From CAYWMD01 sp964458575 (lineage in GTDB: Bacteria; Verrucomicrobiota; Verrucomicrobiia; Limisphaerales; JADLHS01), in NCBI GenBank assembly GCA_964458575.1, contig CAYWMD010000048.1:1-52456 (forward strand): a stretch of 52,456 bases of DNA, written 5' to 3'. This document shows, in pieces, positions 18,441 to 26,050 of this stretch. A program made the translations under genes and the position numbers. Within the stretch, counting starts at the first letter, position 1; each line of letters opens with the position of its first letter. A model generated the notes under the pieces. It was not told where the DNA came from. It saw only the letters and a list, made by a program, of their open reading frames with translations, and made no database searches.

Positions 18441-19628
18441 GTGGACGCCACAAAGAAACCATTAAACGTCGCCGTGATCGGTTGCGGCATGCTGGCTCGC
18501 GCCCAGCACATCCCCAACATCCTCGCCTGTCCGGACGCTCGCCTGCACACATGTTGCGATGTGGACGCACAAATCCTCCGCGATTTGAAAAATGCGCATC
18601 CCAGCCTGAAGACGACGACCGATTTTCGTTCCGCCGTGACCGACCCGGAGGTGAATTTGCTGGTCGTAGCTACGACAGAACATTTCCGCCTTCCGATTTA
18701 CGAAGCCGCCATCGCCGCACGCAAACCCGTGCTCACGGAAAAGCCGGTCGCGGCCACATTAGCCGAAGCACGCCGGGTGCGCGACATGGGTGCCGCGGCG
18801 AAGCTTCCGTTTTGCGTCGGACACAACCGCCGTTGCTCCCCGGCGATGGCTGAGGCGCGAAACATTTTTCGCCAGCACATGACGAATCCAGCGCCGTGCC
18901 CGTGGCGGTTTCGGCGTCCGGGCTGGGAACAGGTGCGCGACAGCGTGGGTAACGAGGAGCACATGCCCGCAGTTTCCATCCGTATCAACGATGACTGGAT
19001 GAGTTGGAAGTCGGTGCACCTGCAAGGCGACAACGCCGAATATGGTTTGCTCCTGAGTGAGATGACGCATTTCGCCGATCTCGCCTGCTGGTTTCTCGAC
19101 GCCGAACCGAAAAGGGTGGGCGTTTTGAGCAGCGGGATTCTCAATCACGCCACGGTGATTGAGTTTGAGGGCGGCGGAATCGCGAGCATCTTCATGGCGG
19201 CGAACGGCACGTTCGGTTATCCAAAAGAGTTGTTGGAGGCTTTTGGCAACGGAGGCGCGGTCATCGTGGATCACATGCTTGAAGTCCGCACGGCGGGCAT
19301 TGCCGACGCACCGCCTCGTAAGATTTACCCGATGTTGAACGATCGTTGCCCGACCATTGGCACGCAAGGCGGCCTCGCCGGTTGGATGGAAAAGAAACAA
19401 GCCGCGCGCGAAGCAAGCCAGCGCGCCGGCAACGACGACTGGATTGCCGTTGCCGAACCGGACAAAGGCCACGCCCGCATGTTGGGTGCGTTCATCGAGG
19501 AAATCCGCGGCCAACGCTCCGCGCCCGTCAGTCCCGTCGCCGATGCCGTCCGTGCCGTGGAAATCTGCACCGCCGCTATTCGCTCGTTTCGCGAGAAGCG
19601 CTTCGTGGACATTGCGGAGATAAGATGA
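18441..19628 (+). CDS. Cytoplasmic Gfo/Idh/MocA family dehydrogenase
   Basis: About 395 residues. The Rossmann domain begins LNVAVIGCGMLARAQHIP and includes CCDVD at the end of strand 2 and E100-K-P102. No signal peptide is present. The start is uncertain: the frame is open to 18333, but conserved sequence begins just after a GTG at 18441, which I use although no clear Shine-Dalgarno precedes it. The substrate domain has SEMTHFADLACWFLD, where the histidine is in the usual catalytic position. It is divergent from the DUF6807 gene and probably shares a control region with it (18262-18440). Probable NAD(P)-dependent oxidation or reduction of a sugar imported by the symporter encoded next. Confidence 0.82.
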   Translation: MDATKKPLNVAVIGCGMLARAQHIPNILACPDARLHTCCDVDAQILRDLKNAHPSLKTTTDFRSAVTDPEVNLLVVATTEHFRLPIYEAAIAARKPVLTEKPVAATLAEARRVRDMGAAAKLPFCVGHNRRCSPAMAEARNIFRQHMTNPAPCPWRFRRPGWEQVRDSVGNEEHMPAVSIRINDDWMSWKSVHLQGDNAEYGLLLSEMTHFADLACWFLDAEPKRVGVLSSGILNHATVIEFEGGGIASIFMAANGTFGYPKELLEAFGNGGAVIVDHMLEVRTAGIADAPPRKIYPMLNDRCPTIGTQGGLAGWMEKKQAAREASQRAGNDDWIAVAEPDKGHARMLGAFIEEIRGQRSAPVSPVADAVRAVEICTAAIRSFREKRFVDIAEIR

Positions 19629-19674
19629 GCCGTCGCGGCCGAAATGAAATTGTGGGCACGATGTCAACGATGAC

Positions 19675-19834
19675 CTCTCCCTCATCCCTGACCTCTCCCG
19701 CTGGGGGAGGGGGAATCGCCCTCAGGGTTGTTGGCAAATCAGTGACAGAGAACAATCCGCCCAACTTACACAAATCAAAAACAACCCGATTGCTGTTCCC
19801 TCTCCCAGCGAGAGAGGGTCAGGGTGAGGGAGAG
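19675..19834. repeat. MITE-like element with 37-bp inverted ends
   Basis: The left arm (19675-19711, CTCTCCCTCATCCCTGACC then CTCTCCCGCTGGGGGAGGG) and the right arm (19798-19834) are imperfect reverse complements about 37 bp long, about 86 bp apart. Each arm is itself palindromic (CCCTCTCCC...GGGAGAGGG type). This family of CCCTCTCCC/GGTGAGGG repeats is widespread in bacterial intergenic DNA. No transposase is encoded. It lies between the dehydrogenase and symporter genes and could fold into a long hairpin in the transcript. Confidence 0.75.
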
Positions 19835-19887
19835 CGCTCCGCTACACTCGGATTACGGCCACGCAACTTTGGAAATCGCGCGACACG

Positions 19888-21378
19888 ATGCAGAACAAAC
19901 TGACTTTCCTCGACTACGCCATGCTGGTGGCGTATTTCGCGCTGAACCTCGCCATTGGCTTTTGGTGCGGAAGGCGCAAGGCCGACTCCGACCATTTTTT
20001 CCGCGGCGGTGGACACATTCAATGGTGGGCGCTGGCCATCAGTTATATGGCCACAGCCGTCAGCAGCATGAGTTTCATGCTGCTCCCGTCGGACGCGTAT
20101 GCCAACGACTGGCGCATGATCGGGGTGCCGATTTTTCAGGCCGGCGCCGTGGTGGTCGCCGGCTTTTTGTTCATCGGGATGTTCCGACGATTGAACATCA
20201 CCACGGTCTTCGAGTACCTCGAACAACGTTTCGGACGGGTGGTTCGCCTGCTCGGCGCCACGCTGATGATTTTGAGCCAGGTCTGCGGGCGTTTGAGCAT
20301 CGTCATGCTGCTTCCGGCGATGGCGTTCTCCGCCGTGAGCGGGCTCAACGTCTTCGTGAGCGTGGTGCTGATGGGAGGTGTCACCGTCATTTACTGCCTG
20401 AAAGGCGGCATGAAGGCCGTGGTGTGGACGGATGTTGTTCAGTTCGTGCTGATGTATGGCGCCATCCTCGTCGCAATCGCCATCATTGCCGGCGGCGTGC
20501 CGGGCGGCCTCGGCGGCGTGATTTCCGAAGCGCGCGCGGCCGGCAAACTCAACACCTTTACCTTCGACTGGGATTTCGTGCAGCCGACTTTCTGGGTTTT
20601 CTGCTGTCTTTCAATCACTACCATCTTCCTGCAACTCGGCGACCAATCGCTCATGCAACGGGCGTTAAGCGCCCCGGACGAAAAATCCGCCCGCAACAGT
20701 GTGGTGCTGGCCGGCGTGCTCACCCTGCCAATTTCGCTGATGTTGTTTTTCACCGGCACAGCGCTGTTCATCTATTATCGCCATCATTCCGGCGCGCTCG
20801 CCCCGGGCCTGCCCAACGACAGCATCTTTCCCTATTTCGTGGGCCACCAATTGCCTCATGGAATCATCGGCCTGGTCATTGCCGGAATCTTCGCCGCCGC
20901 CATGTCCACCGTGAGCGGCACGGTCAACGCGATTGCGGCTGTTGCGGTGCGCGACTTCCTGCTTCCCATCCGGCCCGAAAGCACCGAAGAAACCAAAATG
21001 AAACTGGCGCGTTGGACCACCCTGGTGGTCGGCGGATCGGCAACCATCATCGCCGTAATCATGGCGGGCATGAACATCAAATCGCTGTGGAAAACGTTTG
21101 CCGCGTTGATGGGCCTCCTCGGCGGCGGGTTTCCGGGAATTTTTGCGCTGGGCGTGCTGACGCGGCGGGCTAATACGCCCGGGGTCGTGATCGGTTTGTC
21201 GGTTAGTATCATCGTCACGGCTGTAGCCAAGAATCGGGTGAATGACTTTCTACTGACAAGCGTCGCGGTCGGCTCGTGCATGTTGGTGGGTTACCTCGCT
21301 AGTTTGTTCTTTGCGCCACCGGCCAAAACGCTCGACGGGCTGACGATTTATACGTTGCCGCGTAACAACAAAACATGA
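19888..21378 (+). CDS. Sodium:solute symporter (SSS family)
   Basis: A 496-residue polytopic membrane protein. The N-terminus (FLDYAMLVAYFALNLAIGFW) and the following RRKADSDHFFRGGGHIQWW are typical of the SSS family, as are SYMATAVSSMSF, the VFEYLEQRFG loop and GGMKAVVWTDVVQF. About 13 hydrophobic segments can be counted. It should import a sugar, polyol or organic acid with sodium. Its position just downstream of a cytoplasmic dehydrogenase and opposite a glycoside-modifying gene set points to a carbohydrate substrate, by inference. The next gene overlaps its stop by ATGA. Confidence 0.88.
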   Translation: MQNKLTFLDYAMLVAYFALNLAIGFWCGRRKADSDHFFRGGGHIQWWALAISYMATAVSSMSFMLLPSDAYANDWRMIGVPIFQAGAVVVAGFLFIGMFRRLNITTVFEYLEQRFGRVVRLLGATLMILSQVCGRLSIVMLLPAMAFSAVSGLNVFVSVVLMGGVTVIYCLKGGMKAVVWTDVVQFVLMYGAILVAIAIIAGGVPGGLGGVISEARAAGKLNTFTFDWDFVQPTFWVFCCLSITTIFLQLGDQSLMQRALSAPDEKSARNSVVLAGVLTLPISLMLFFTGTALFIYYRHHSGALAPGLPNDSIFPYFVGHQLPHGIIGLVIAGIFAAAMSTVSGTVNAIAAVAVRDFLLPIRPESTEETKMKLARWTTLVVGGSATIIAVIMAGMNIKSLWKTFAALMGLLGGGFPGIFALGVLTRRANTPGVVIGLSVSIIVTAVAKNRVNDFLLTSVAVGSCMLVGYLASLFFAPPAKTLDGLTIYTLPRNNKT

Positions 21379-21917
21379 TGGATCTTCACAGGAGCGAAGA
21401 CTTGCTTACCAAGCCAATCAAGCCTGGTGAACTTCAAATCTTTTGGCGCTCATTTATCACATCAATATATTTGGCGGTAGTGGAGACCATTCTTTATTCC
21501 CTGATACTGCTCGTAATAGACGGAATCTCAAAGAGCTGGCAAGCTTCAACCGTGGATGGGAATTACTTTCTAGCGCTTCTCAATGGCTGCGCATTGATAT
21601 TGGTTTTCAGACTGATGTTCGGCTTCACCATTGCGAACTGTCTGGTTTGGTGGGCTTTGGCACAGGCTGAATTGAGGTTTTCTTTGGCTATCTTGTGCGT
21701 AATCAACAAGGTGGTAGTGCTCTTGATGTGTTGTGTCTGGAATCTGCACGTTGAAATTTGGAAAGACCTGTTGTCTGCGCGGTCAATGAATGACTTTTTA
21801 AGTGGGTTCTTTTCTGTGTTGTGTTGCAGTCTGCTGAGTCCACTCGTTGTATCACGGATAACGATTGGCCCCAATATCCTCCCGTTGGTAATGCGCAAAT
21901 TGCACAAGTCCAGTTGA
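21375..21917 (+). CDS. Small membrane protein of unknown function
   Basis: 180 residues with about four hydrophobic segments (around FITSIYLAVVETILYSLILLV shown in parts FITSIYLAVV and ILYSLILLVI; FLALLNGCALILVF; LAILCVINKVVVLLMCCVW; FFSVLCCSLLSPLVV). I do not recognise a family. The start ATG overlaps the symporter stop codon (ATGA), so it is probably translated with it. A second ATG at 21378 is possible. The DNA is clearly more AT-rich than its neighbours and codon use differs, so it may be recently acquired or fast evolving. It ends convergently 32 bases from the sulfatase. Confidence 0.6.
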   Translation: MMDLHRSEDLLTKPIKPGELQIFWRSFITSIYLAVVETILYSLILLVIDGISKSWQASTVDGNYFLALLNGCALILVFRLMFGFTIANCLVWWALAQAELRFSLAILCVINKVVVLLMCCVWNLHVEIWKDLLSARSMNDFLSGFFSVLCCSLLSPLVVSRITIGPNILPLVMRKLHKSS

Positions 21918-21949
21918 CTCCGGCGGTTTTGACAAAGAATGTAGAAACG

Positions 21950-23536
21950 CTACGGCTTTGCGCCGGTAAGTTGTGCCCATTGTACCCAACGCGCTGCGAG
22001 TTCTTTCGTTCGCTCTGGAAACTTGAAGGATAAATCATGGGTCTCCGCACGGTCGGCAGCGAGGTCGAAAAGTTCCCAGTCCCCACCTTTGCGAGCTACC
22101 AATTTCCAATTGCCCGCGCGAATGGCGCGGCTGCCGGAAGTTGCCCAGCACAGTTCCCGGTGGCTGTCACGCTTGCCAAGCTTGAACACGGGTAACAGAC
22201 TTCGGCCAGCGGCGGGCTGCACTTCCCGGCCATCGAACCGGGTCGGATACGTCGCGCCTGCGACGTCGAGACACGTGGTCAGGATATCCACAAGGTGACC
22301 GGGTTCGTCTGACACCGTCCCGGTCATTTTAACAACACCCGGCCACCAGGCGATCAACGGTGTCGCAATCCCGCCTTCGTAGTTTGAGTTCTTGTGTTGG
22401 CGGAACGGCGTGTTCGCCACGTTGGCCCAAGCCGGACCGGCGGTAACAAAGTTGTCGGCGGGGCCAGGTTGAATGTCCGGCTGGTTGCCGACGCGCGTGG
22501 GCGTGCCATCGAGCCGCCAGGTTTCACCCGGTTTGTCCAAATTTGGATTGGGCGGCTGATCGGACGCGCCGTTGTCCGAGAGAAATAGAACGAGAGTATT
22601 CTTGTCAGCCTTCGCGCGACGGAGTGCTTCGAGGATACGCCCGACGCTTTGATCGAGCGAATCTATCTGCGCGGCATAGACGGCCATGCGTTCAGCTTCC
22701 CAATCCTTGTGCTCCGCGTCTTTCCAAGCGGGCACGCGTTTGTCGCGCGGCGAGAGAGGGCAGTTGCTGGAAATTAGACCGAGTTTCTTCAATCGTTGGT
22801 AGCGCCGCGAGCGTGCCTCGTCCCAGCCCAGTTCCCGGTAGAGCTTGCGATATTTAGCGATGTCCTCCGGCTTGGCGTGCAACGGCCAATGCGGGGCGTA
22901 GTTCGCCACGTAGAGGAAAAACGGCTGGGAATTTGTCGCCGACTCGCGGATGAAATTCGCTGCAAAATCGGTGATGAGATCGGTCTTGTAGCCATCGGCG
23001 GGCAGCGTGTACGGCTTGCCGTCGCAAAGGAAATCACCGCCGCGCACAGCTTTGAAATAGTTCCCCGGTCCGGTGCGTCCAGTGCTTCCGAGATACCGGT
23101 CCAAATAGCGGGAGAGCGCCACCGGTTCGTACCATGGGCCAGCGACGGTCATGTCCAACCGGCCCACGGCGCAGGTTCTGTAGCCGGCGCGCTTGAGCAA
23201 TTCAAACGCGGTGACGCAACGGTGGTTCAACTCGCCGGTCCAACTGGTGACGCCCACCTGCGCCGGATACAGGCCGCTCATCAATGCCGCGCGCGACGGA
23301 CCACACAACGCGCAGTTGTAAAATTGGGAGAACCTCAACCCGCCAGTCGCGAGCTTGTCGAGATTCGGAGTTTTGATTTCACCTCCATAACAACCAAGGT
23401 CGGAAAACCCCATGTCGTCGGCGAGGATGAGGACGATGTTTGGCCTGGTCGTCGCGGCTTGTGTGACCGCGACCGCCAAAATGATGCACCCGACGAAGAA
23501 GCGAAGACGGCAAACGACGTGAGCCGGTTGTTTCAT
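21950..23536 (-). CDS. Exported formylglycine-dependent sulfatase
   Basis: A 528-residue arylsulfatase-like enzyme (family S1 type). A signal peptide is visible (FFVGCIILAVAVTQAA). The calcium-site residues D40-D41 lie in RPNIVLILADDMG, and the active-site motif C78-G-P-S-R82 carries the cysteine converted to formylglycine. FLSDNGASD later provides further metal ligands. Cysteine-type sulfatases need a formylglycine-generating enzyme, not encoded in this window. The expected role is removal of sulfate esters from a polysaccharide or glycoside in the periplasm, which fits the neighbouring dehydrogenases and symporter. Start ATG at 23536 is directly supported by the signal peptide. Confidence 0.9.
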   Translation of the reverse strand: MKQPAHVVCRLRFFVGCIILAVAVTQAATTRPNIVLILADDMGFSDLGCYGGEIKTPNLDKLATGGLRFSQFYNCALCGPSRAALMSGLYPAQVGVTSWTGELNHRCVTAFELLKRAGYRTCAVGRLDMTVAGPWYEPVALSRYLDRYLGSTGRTGPGNYFKAVRGGDFLCDGKPYTLPADGYKTDLITDFAANFIRESATNSQPFFLYVANYAPHWPLHAKPEDIAKYRKLYRELGWDEARSRRYQRLKKLGLISSNCPLSPRDKRVPAWKDAEHKDWEAERMAVYAAQIDSLDQSVGRILEALRRAKADKNTLVLFLSDNGASDQPPNPNLDKPGETWRLDGTPTRVGNQPDIQPGPADNFVTAGPAWANVANTPFRQHKNSNYEGGIATPLIAWWPGVVKMTGTVSDEPGHLVDILTTCLDVAGATYPTRFDGREVQPAAGRSLLPVFKLGKRDSHRELCWATSGSRAIRAGNWKLVARKGGDWELFDLAADRAETHDLSFKFPERTKELAARWVQWAQLTGAKP

Positions 23537-23623
23537 GGGCTGAAGCTACCAACGAGGCTAAGCGGTTTCAATTATTGCTGGCGCACAAATCTACCGGAAA
23601 TTCGGATCGAACATTGCGCGAAT

Positions 23624-23743
23624 GTGGTAGGGATAGCGTGCTGTGCGCGTCCGCGTACAGCGGGTGGAACGAACCCTGATCCATCAACGCTCGTTCCGCG
23701 CCTGGCACGGCGCGGTGACGGCGCAGCGCGCCGTCCCTACCGC
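23624..23743. repeat. Second MITE-like element, about 120 bp, with inverted ends
   Basis: The left end begins GTGGTAGGGATAGCGTGCTG (23624-23643), and the reverse complement of the right end begins GCGGTAGGGACGGCGCGCTG (23743-23724). The two share about 24 of 33 positions. The right end also contains the palindrome GACGGCGCAGCGCGCCGTC. There is no open frame inside. It lies in the spacer between the sulfatase start and the rplI terminator and is probably a dispersed non-autonomous repeat. Confidence 0.6.
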
Positions 23744-23745
23744 TT

Positions 23746-23780
23746 AAACAAAAAAGCCACGGACTTGCGTCCGTGGCTTT
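23746..23780 (-). terminator. Rho-independent terminator of the ribosomal protein operon
   Basis: A perfect 12-bp stem (AAAGCCACGGAC at 23753-23764 and its complement at 23769-23780) closes on a TTGC loop as written on the plus strand. On the minus strand it is followed by a run of six T. It lies 26 bases past the rplI stop codon, exactly where the minus-strand transcript should end. Confidence 0.9.
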
Positions 23781-23806
23781 GTAAATTCTTACTTAGCGAC
23801 GATAGG

Positions 23807-24478
23807 CTACTCGGCCTTTTCTTTCTTTGCGGGCCGTTCTGGCTTCGCAGCGCGCGGCGCACGTTCGGCCCGGGCCGGTTTCTCGCCTTTGGCGGCCGCA
23901 GCTTTCTGTTCGGCCGTCACGGGTTTGGTTGGCGCGTAGATGTCACCGCGATGACCGCGCTTCTCGGTCCGCCGGCCTTCTTCCTTCGGTTCGGCAGCGG
24001 CGGCGGGATCAACCACCGGTGGGGGTGTGGTGCTCTCGACGCGCACCTTGAGCGTGCCTTTGACTTCGGCATGGAGATGCAATTCGACTTCGTATTCGCC
24101 CACGGCCTTGATCGGGTGTTCGAGATGAATCTTCCGCTTGTCCAGGGTGACATCGAACTGGTGCTTGAGTTCATCGGCAATCATGCCCGCGGTCACGGCG
24201 CCGAACATCTTGCCGTCATCACCAGTTTTCACCTTGATGAGGCAGACGAGTTTGGCCAGGCCCTTGGACATTTCGGTCATGGTGTTGAACTCGTGCGATT
24301 CGCGTTCGGCGCGGCGCTGGCGCAGGGCTTCGAGGCGGCGTTTGTTGGCCTGCGTAAGCGGAATGGCCAGGCGTTGCGGGAACAAATAGTTGCGCGCGTA
24401 GCCGGCGGCGACCTTGACCTGGTCGGACTCGCCGCCCAAACCGATGATGTTGCTGGTGAGAATGACGTCTGTTTTCAT
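23807..24478 (-). CDS. rplI: Ribosomal protein bL9 with long charged C-terminal extension
   Basis: 223 residues. The N-terminal domain is classical bL9 (DVILTSNIIGLGGESDQVKV, then GYARNYLFPQRLA), followed by the connecting helix and C-terminal domain to about residue 150. Typical bL9 stops there (near 149 residues), but this protein continues for about 73 residues of Lys/Arg/Ala/Glu/Pro-rich low-complexity sequence, ending KKEKAE. It belongs to the large ribosomal subunit; the tail may bind rRNA or be disordered. The start codon is preceded not by a Shine-Dalgarno sequence but by three octamer repeats. Last gene of the prs-rplY-pth-rpsF-ssb-rplI run. Confidence 0.95.
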   Translation of the reverse strand: MKTDVILTSNIIGLGGESDQVKVAAGYARNYLFPQRLAIPLTQANKRRLEALRQRRAERESHEFNTMTEMSKGLAKLVCLIKVKTGDDGKMFGAVTAGMIADELKHQFDVTLDKRKIHLEHPIKAVGEYEVELHLHAEVKGTLKVRVESTTPPPVVDPAAAAEPKEEGRRTEKRGHRGDIYAPTKPVTAEQKAAAAKGEKPARAERAPRAAKPERPAKKEKAE

Positions 24479-24481
24479 GTG

Positions 24482-24505
24482 CGTTAAATCGTTGAATCGT
24501 TAAAA
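24482..24505. repeat. Three tandem 8-bp repeats directly upstream of rplI
   Basis: Plus-strand octamers CGTTAAAT, CGTTGAAT and CGTTAAAA follow each other without gaps, only three bases upstream of the rplI start codon on the minus strand. They fill most of the 44-base ssb-rplI spacer and occupy the place where a ribosome binding site would be expected. The same octamer occurs upstream of rpsF. Confidence 0.75.
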
Positions 24506-24522
24506 CGTGAACGTGTTGCCGT

Positions 24523-24984
24523 TCAGAACGGCACGTCGTCGCCTTCGTGCGGTGGGGCGTCGGCGTCGGCGGGTTCGGTCGCGGCAGCAGGCGCGGCGGC
24601 TGAAAGTGCAGCAGCGCGCGCAGACGGAGCGCCACCGCCAGCATCGCCGCGATTGGAATCAATGAACGAAAAGCTTTCGAGCACGACTTTGAGTTTGCTC
24701 TGCTTCTGCTTCGTGTTTTTGTCTTCCCACGTGTCCTGTTTGAGCCGGCCCTCGACGAGGAGCGGGCGGCCCTTTTTCATGTACTGGGCGATGACCTCGG
24801 CCTGCCGCCCCCAGACATCCACATCCACGAAGCTCACTTCCTCCTTGCTCTGACCATCTTCACCCTTCCAGGTGCGGTTCACCGCAAGCGTGATGCGGGC
24901 GACCGCCGTGCCCTTGGGCGTGTAACGCAACTCGGGATCACGGGTGAGGTTGCCGGCAAGGATGACTTTATTGAAACTGGCCAT
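24523..24984 (-). CDS. ssb: Single-stranded DNA-binding protein
   Basis: 153 residues. The OB-fold spans about 1-110 (FNKVILAGNLTRDPELRYTP, RITLAVNR, FVDVDVWGRQAEV, GRPLLVEGRLK). An Ala/Pro-rich linker follows, and the C-terminal tip ends EGDDVPF, equivalent to the acidic DDIPF tip that recruits replication and repair proteins. GGAGG at 24990-24994 sits five bases before the ATG, the clearest ribosome binding site in this operon. The rpsF gene lies 21 bases upstream and rplI 44 bases downstream, the usual ssb context. Confidence 0.96.
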   Translation of the reverse strand: MASFNKVILAGNLTRDPELRYTPKGTAVARITLAVNRTWKGEDGQSKEEVSFVDVDVWGRQAEVIAQYMKKGRPLLVEGRLKQDTWEDKNTKQKQSKLKVVLESFSFIDSNRGDAGGGAPSARAAALSAAAPAAATEPADADAPPHEGDDVPF

Positions 24985-25005
24985 GGTGGCCTCCGGGGTT
25001 GGGGT

Positions 25006-25311
25006 TTACTTCGCGGGTTTCGGTTCGGGCGATTCGCTGAACAGGACGCGAAAAACGTCGTCGTTCAGCGCGAACTTGGAGTGCAGCGCGGCGATGGCCG
25101 TGGGGGGGCCGTTGAAAATGATGTTCGCGTAGAAGCCCGCGGTGTATTTCTTGTCGGACACGCGCGCGAAACTCTTGCGGTCCATTTTCTGCACCGTTTC
25201 CACCTTGCCGCCCGCGGCGGTGATTTCAGCGGAGATTTTTTCGAGGGTTTCCGGGATGCCCTCTTCTTTGCCCGCCGTGTTCAGGATGAACAAGCCTTCG
25301 TATCGTTTCAT
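25006..25311 (-). CDS. rpsF: Ribosomal protein bS6
   Basis: 101 residues with the typical start MKRYEGLFILNT and the two-stranded core (KVETVQKMDRKSFA, AGFYANIIFNG). It is a small-subunit protein that pairs with bS18 on 16S rRNA. The common order rpsF-ssb-rpsR-rplI is preserved here except that rpsR is absent. Its 5' leader contains a seven-unit octamer array and an inverted repeat, and no Shine-Dalgarno sequence is visible next to the ATG. Confidence 0.94.
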   Translation of the reverse strand: MKRYEGLFILNTAGKEEGIPETLEKISAEITAAGGKVETVQKMDRKSFARVSDKKYTAGFYANIIFNGPPTAIAALHSKFALNDDVFRVLFSESPEPKPAK

Positions 25312-25320
25312 GTTGTCTAT

Positions 25321-25385
25321 CGTTAACTCGTTGAACCGTTAAATTTATTTAACCGTTAAAACGCTGACTGGTTGAATCGTTGAAC
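25321..25385. repeat. Seven-unit octamer array upstream of rpsF
   Basis: Octamers with consensus CGTTRAAY occur in phase at 25321 (CGTTAACT), 25329 (CGTTGAAC), 25337 (CGTTAAAT), then after a 9-base break at 25354 (CGTTAAAA), 25362 (CGCTGACT), 25370 (GGTTGAAT) and 25378 (CGTTGAAC). Related sequence continues on the other strand into the last codons of pth. The array lies between pth and rpsF and forms most of the rpsF leader on the minus strand. Confidence 0.75.
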
Positions 25386-25411
25386 CGGAATTTCCGATTC
25401 TTCGGTTCAAC
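25379..25411. promoter_or_regulatory. Inverted repeat in the pth-rpsF spacer
   Basis: GTTGAACCG (25379-25387) and its exact complement CGGTTCAAC (25403-25411) can form a 9-bp stem with a 15-base loop in the rpsF leader. There is no T-run after it, so it is not an obvious terminator. Leaders upstream of rpsF in other bacteria can bind the S6:S18 complex, but I cannot match this hairpin to that motif. It may simply be two octamers in opposite orientation. Confidence 0.4.
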
Positions 25412-25414
25412 GTT

Positions 25415-25999
25415 TCATGTTTCAACGATGCCGTTAAATTGACTCATCGCTTTCTGTATTCCGTGGACCAGCCAGCATTCCACCTGGTCAGCCGCGCGAA
25501 CCAGAACTTTCTTCATTGTTGCGGTCTCGGTCGCGGTCAATCGCCCGAGCACGTAATTCGTAATTTCTCGTGCGCCATCCGTACGACCGATGCCAATCCG
25601 CAAGCGCGCAAACTCGCACGAACCCAGATGCTGTTCGATGGACTCCAACCCGTGATGTCCACCACTGCTGCCACCCGGCCGCAAACGAATGCCGCCCAAC
25701 GGCAGGTCCGCGTCATCCATCACAACCAGCAATCCCGCCAGTGGCAACCGGTAAAAATTCACCATCGCCCCGACAGCCTCACCACTGGCGTTCATGAACG
25801 TCTGCGGCTGGCACAGCAAAACCCGCTTCCCGTCGCGTTCCGTCCGCGCCACCTGCGACTGGAACTTGCGTTCCGCCCGCCAGCCGGCCCGCCAGCGTTC
25901 GGCCAGCAAATCGGCGAGCGCAAATCCGACATTGTGGCGCGTCTTCGCGTATTCCGCGCCAGGATTTCCCAGACCCACGATGAGATGCAAATCCTCCAT
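25415..25999 (-). CDS. pth: Peptidyl-tRNA hydrolase
   Basis: 194 residues, the normal length. Conserved motifs: HLIVGLGNPG with N12, TRHNVGF with catalytic H22, QPQTFMNASG, and VVMDDADLPLG with D95, then GGSSGGHHGLESI. The enzyme frees peptidyl-tRNAs that drop off the ribosome. It lies 51 bases downstream of rplY, a pairing common in bacteria. The last seven residues (FNGIVET) are encoded by sequence that resembles the octamer repeat of the spacer, suggesting that the repeat has extended into or replaced the original 3' end. Confidence 0.95.
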   Translation of the reverse strand: MEDLHLIVGLGNPGAEYAKTRHNVGFALADLLAERWRAGWRAERKFQSQVARTERDGKRVLLCQPQTFMNASGEAVGAMVNFYRLPLAGLLVVMDDADLPLGGIRLRPGGSSGGHHGLESIEQHLGSCEFARLRIGIGRTDGAREITNYVLGRLTATETATMKKVLVRAADQVECWLVHGIQKAMSQFNGIVET

Positions 26000-26050
26000 G
26001 CGCGGGACGGGCGCACCCAGCCGCTGGATTTCGCGGCTGGATCGCCAAAA

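Noticed and set aside
24482..25440. CRISPR array
   Set aside because: The units are 8 bp, contiguous and without spacers.
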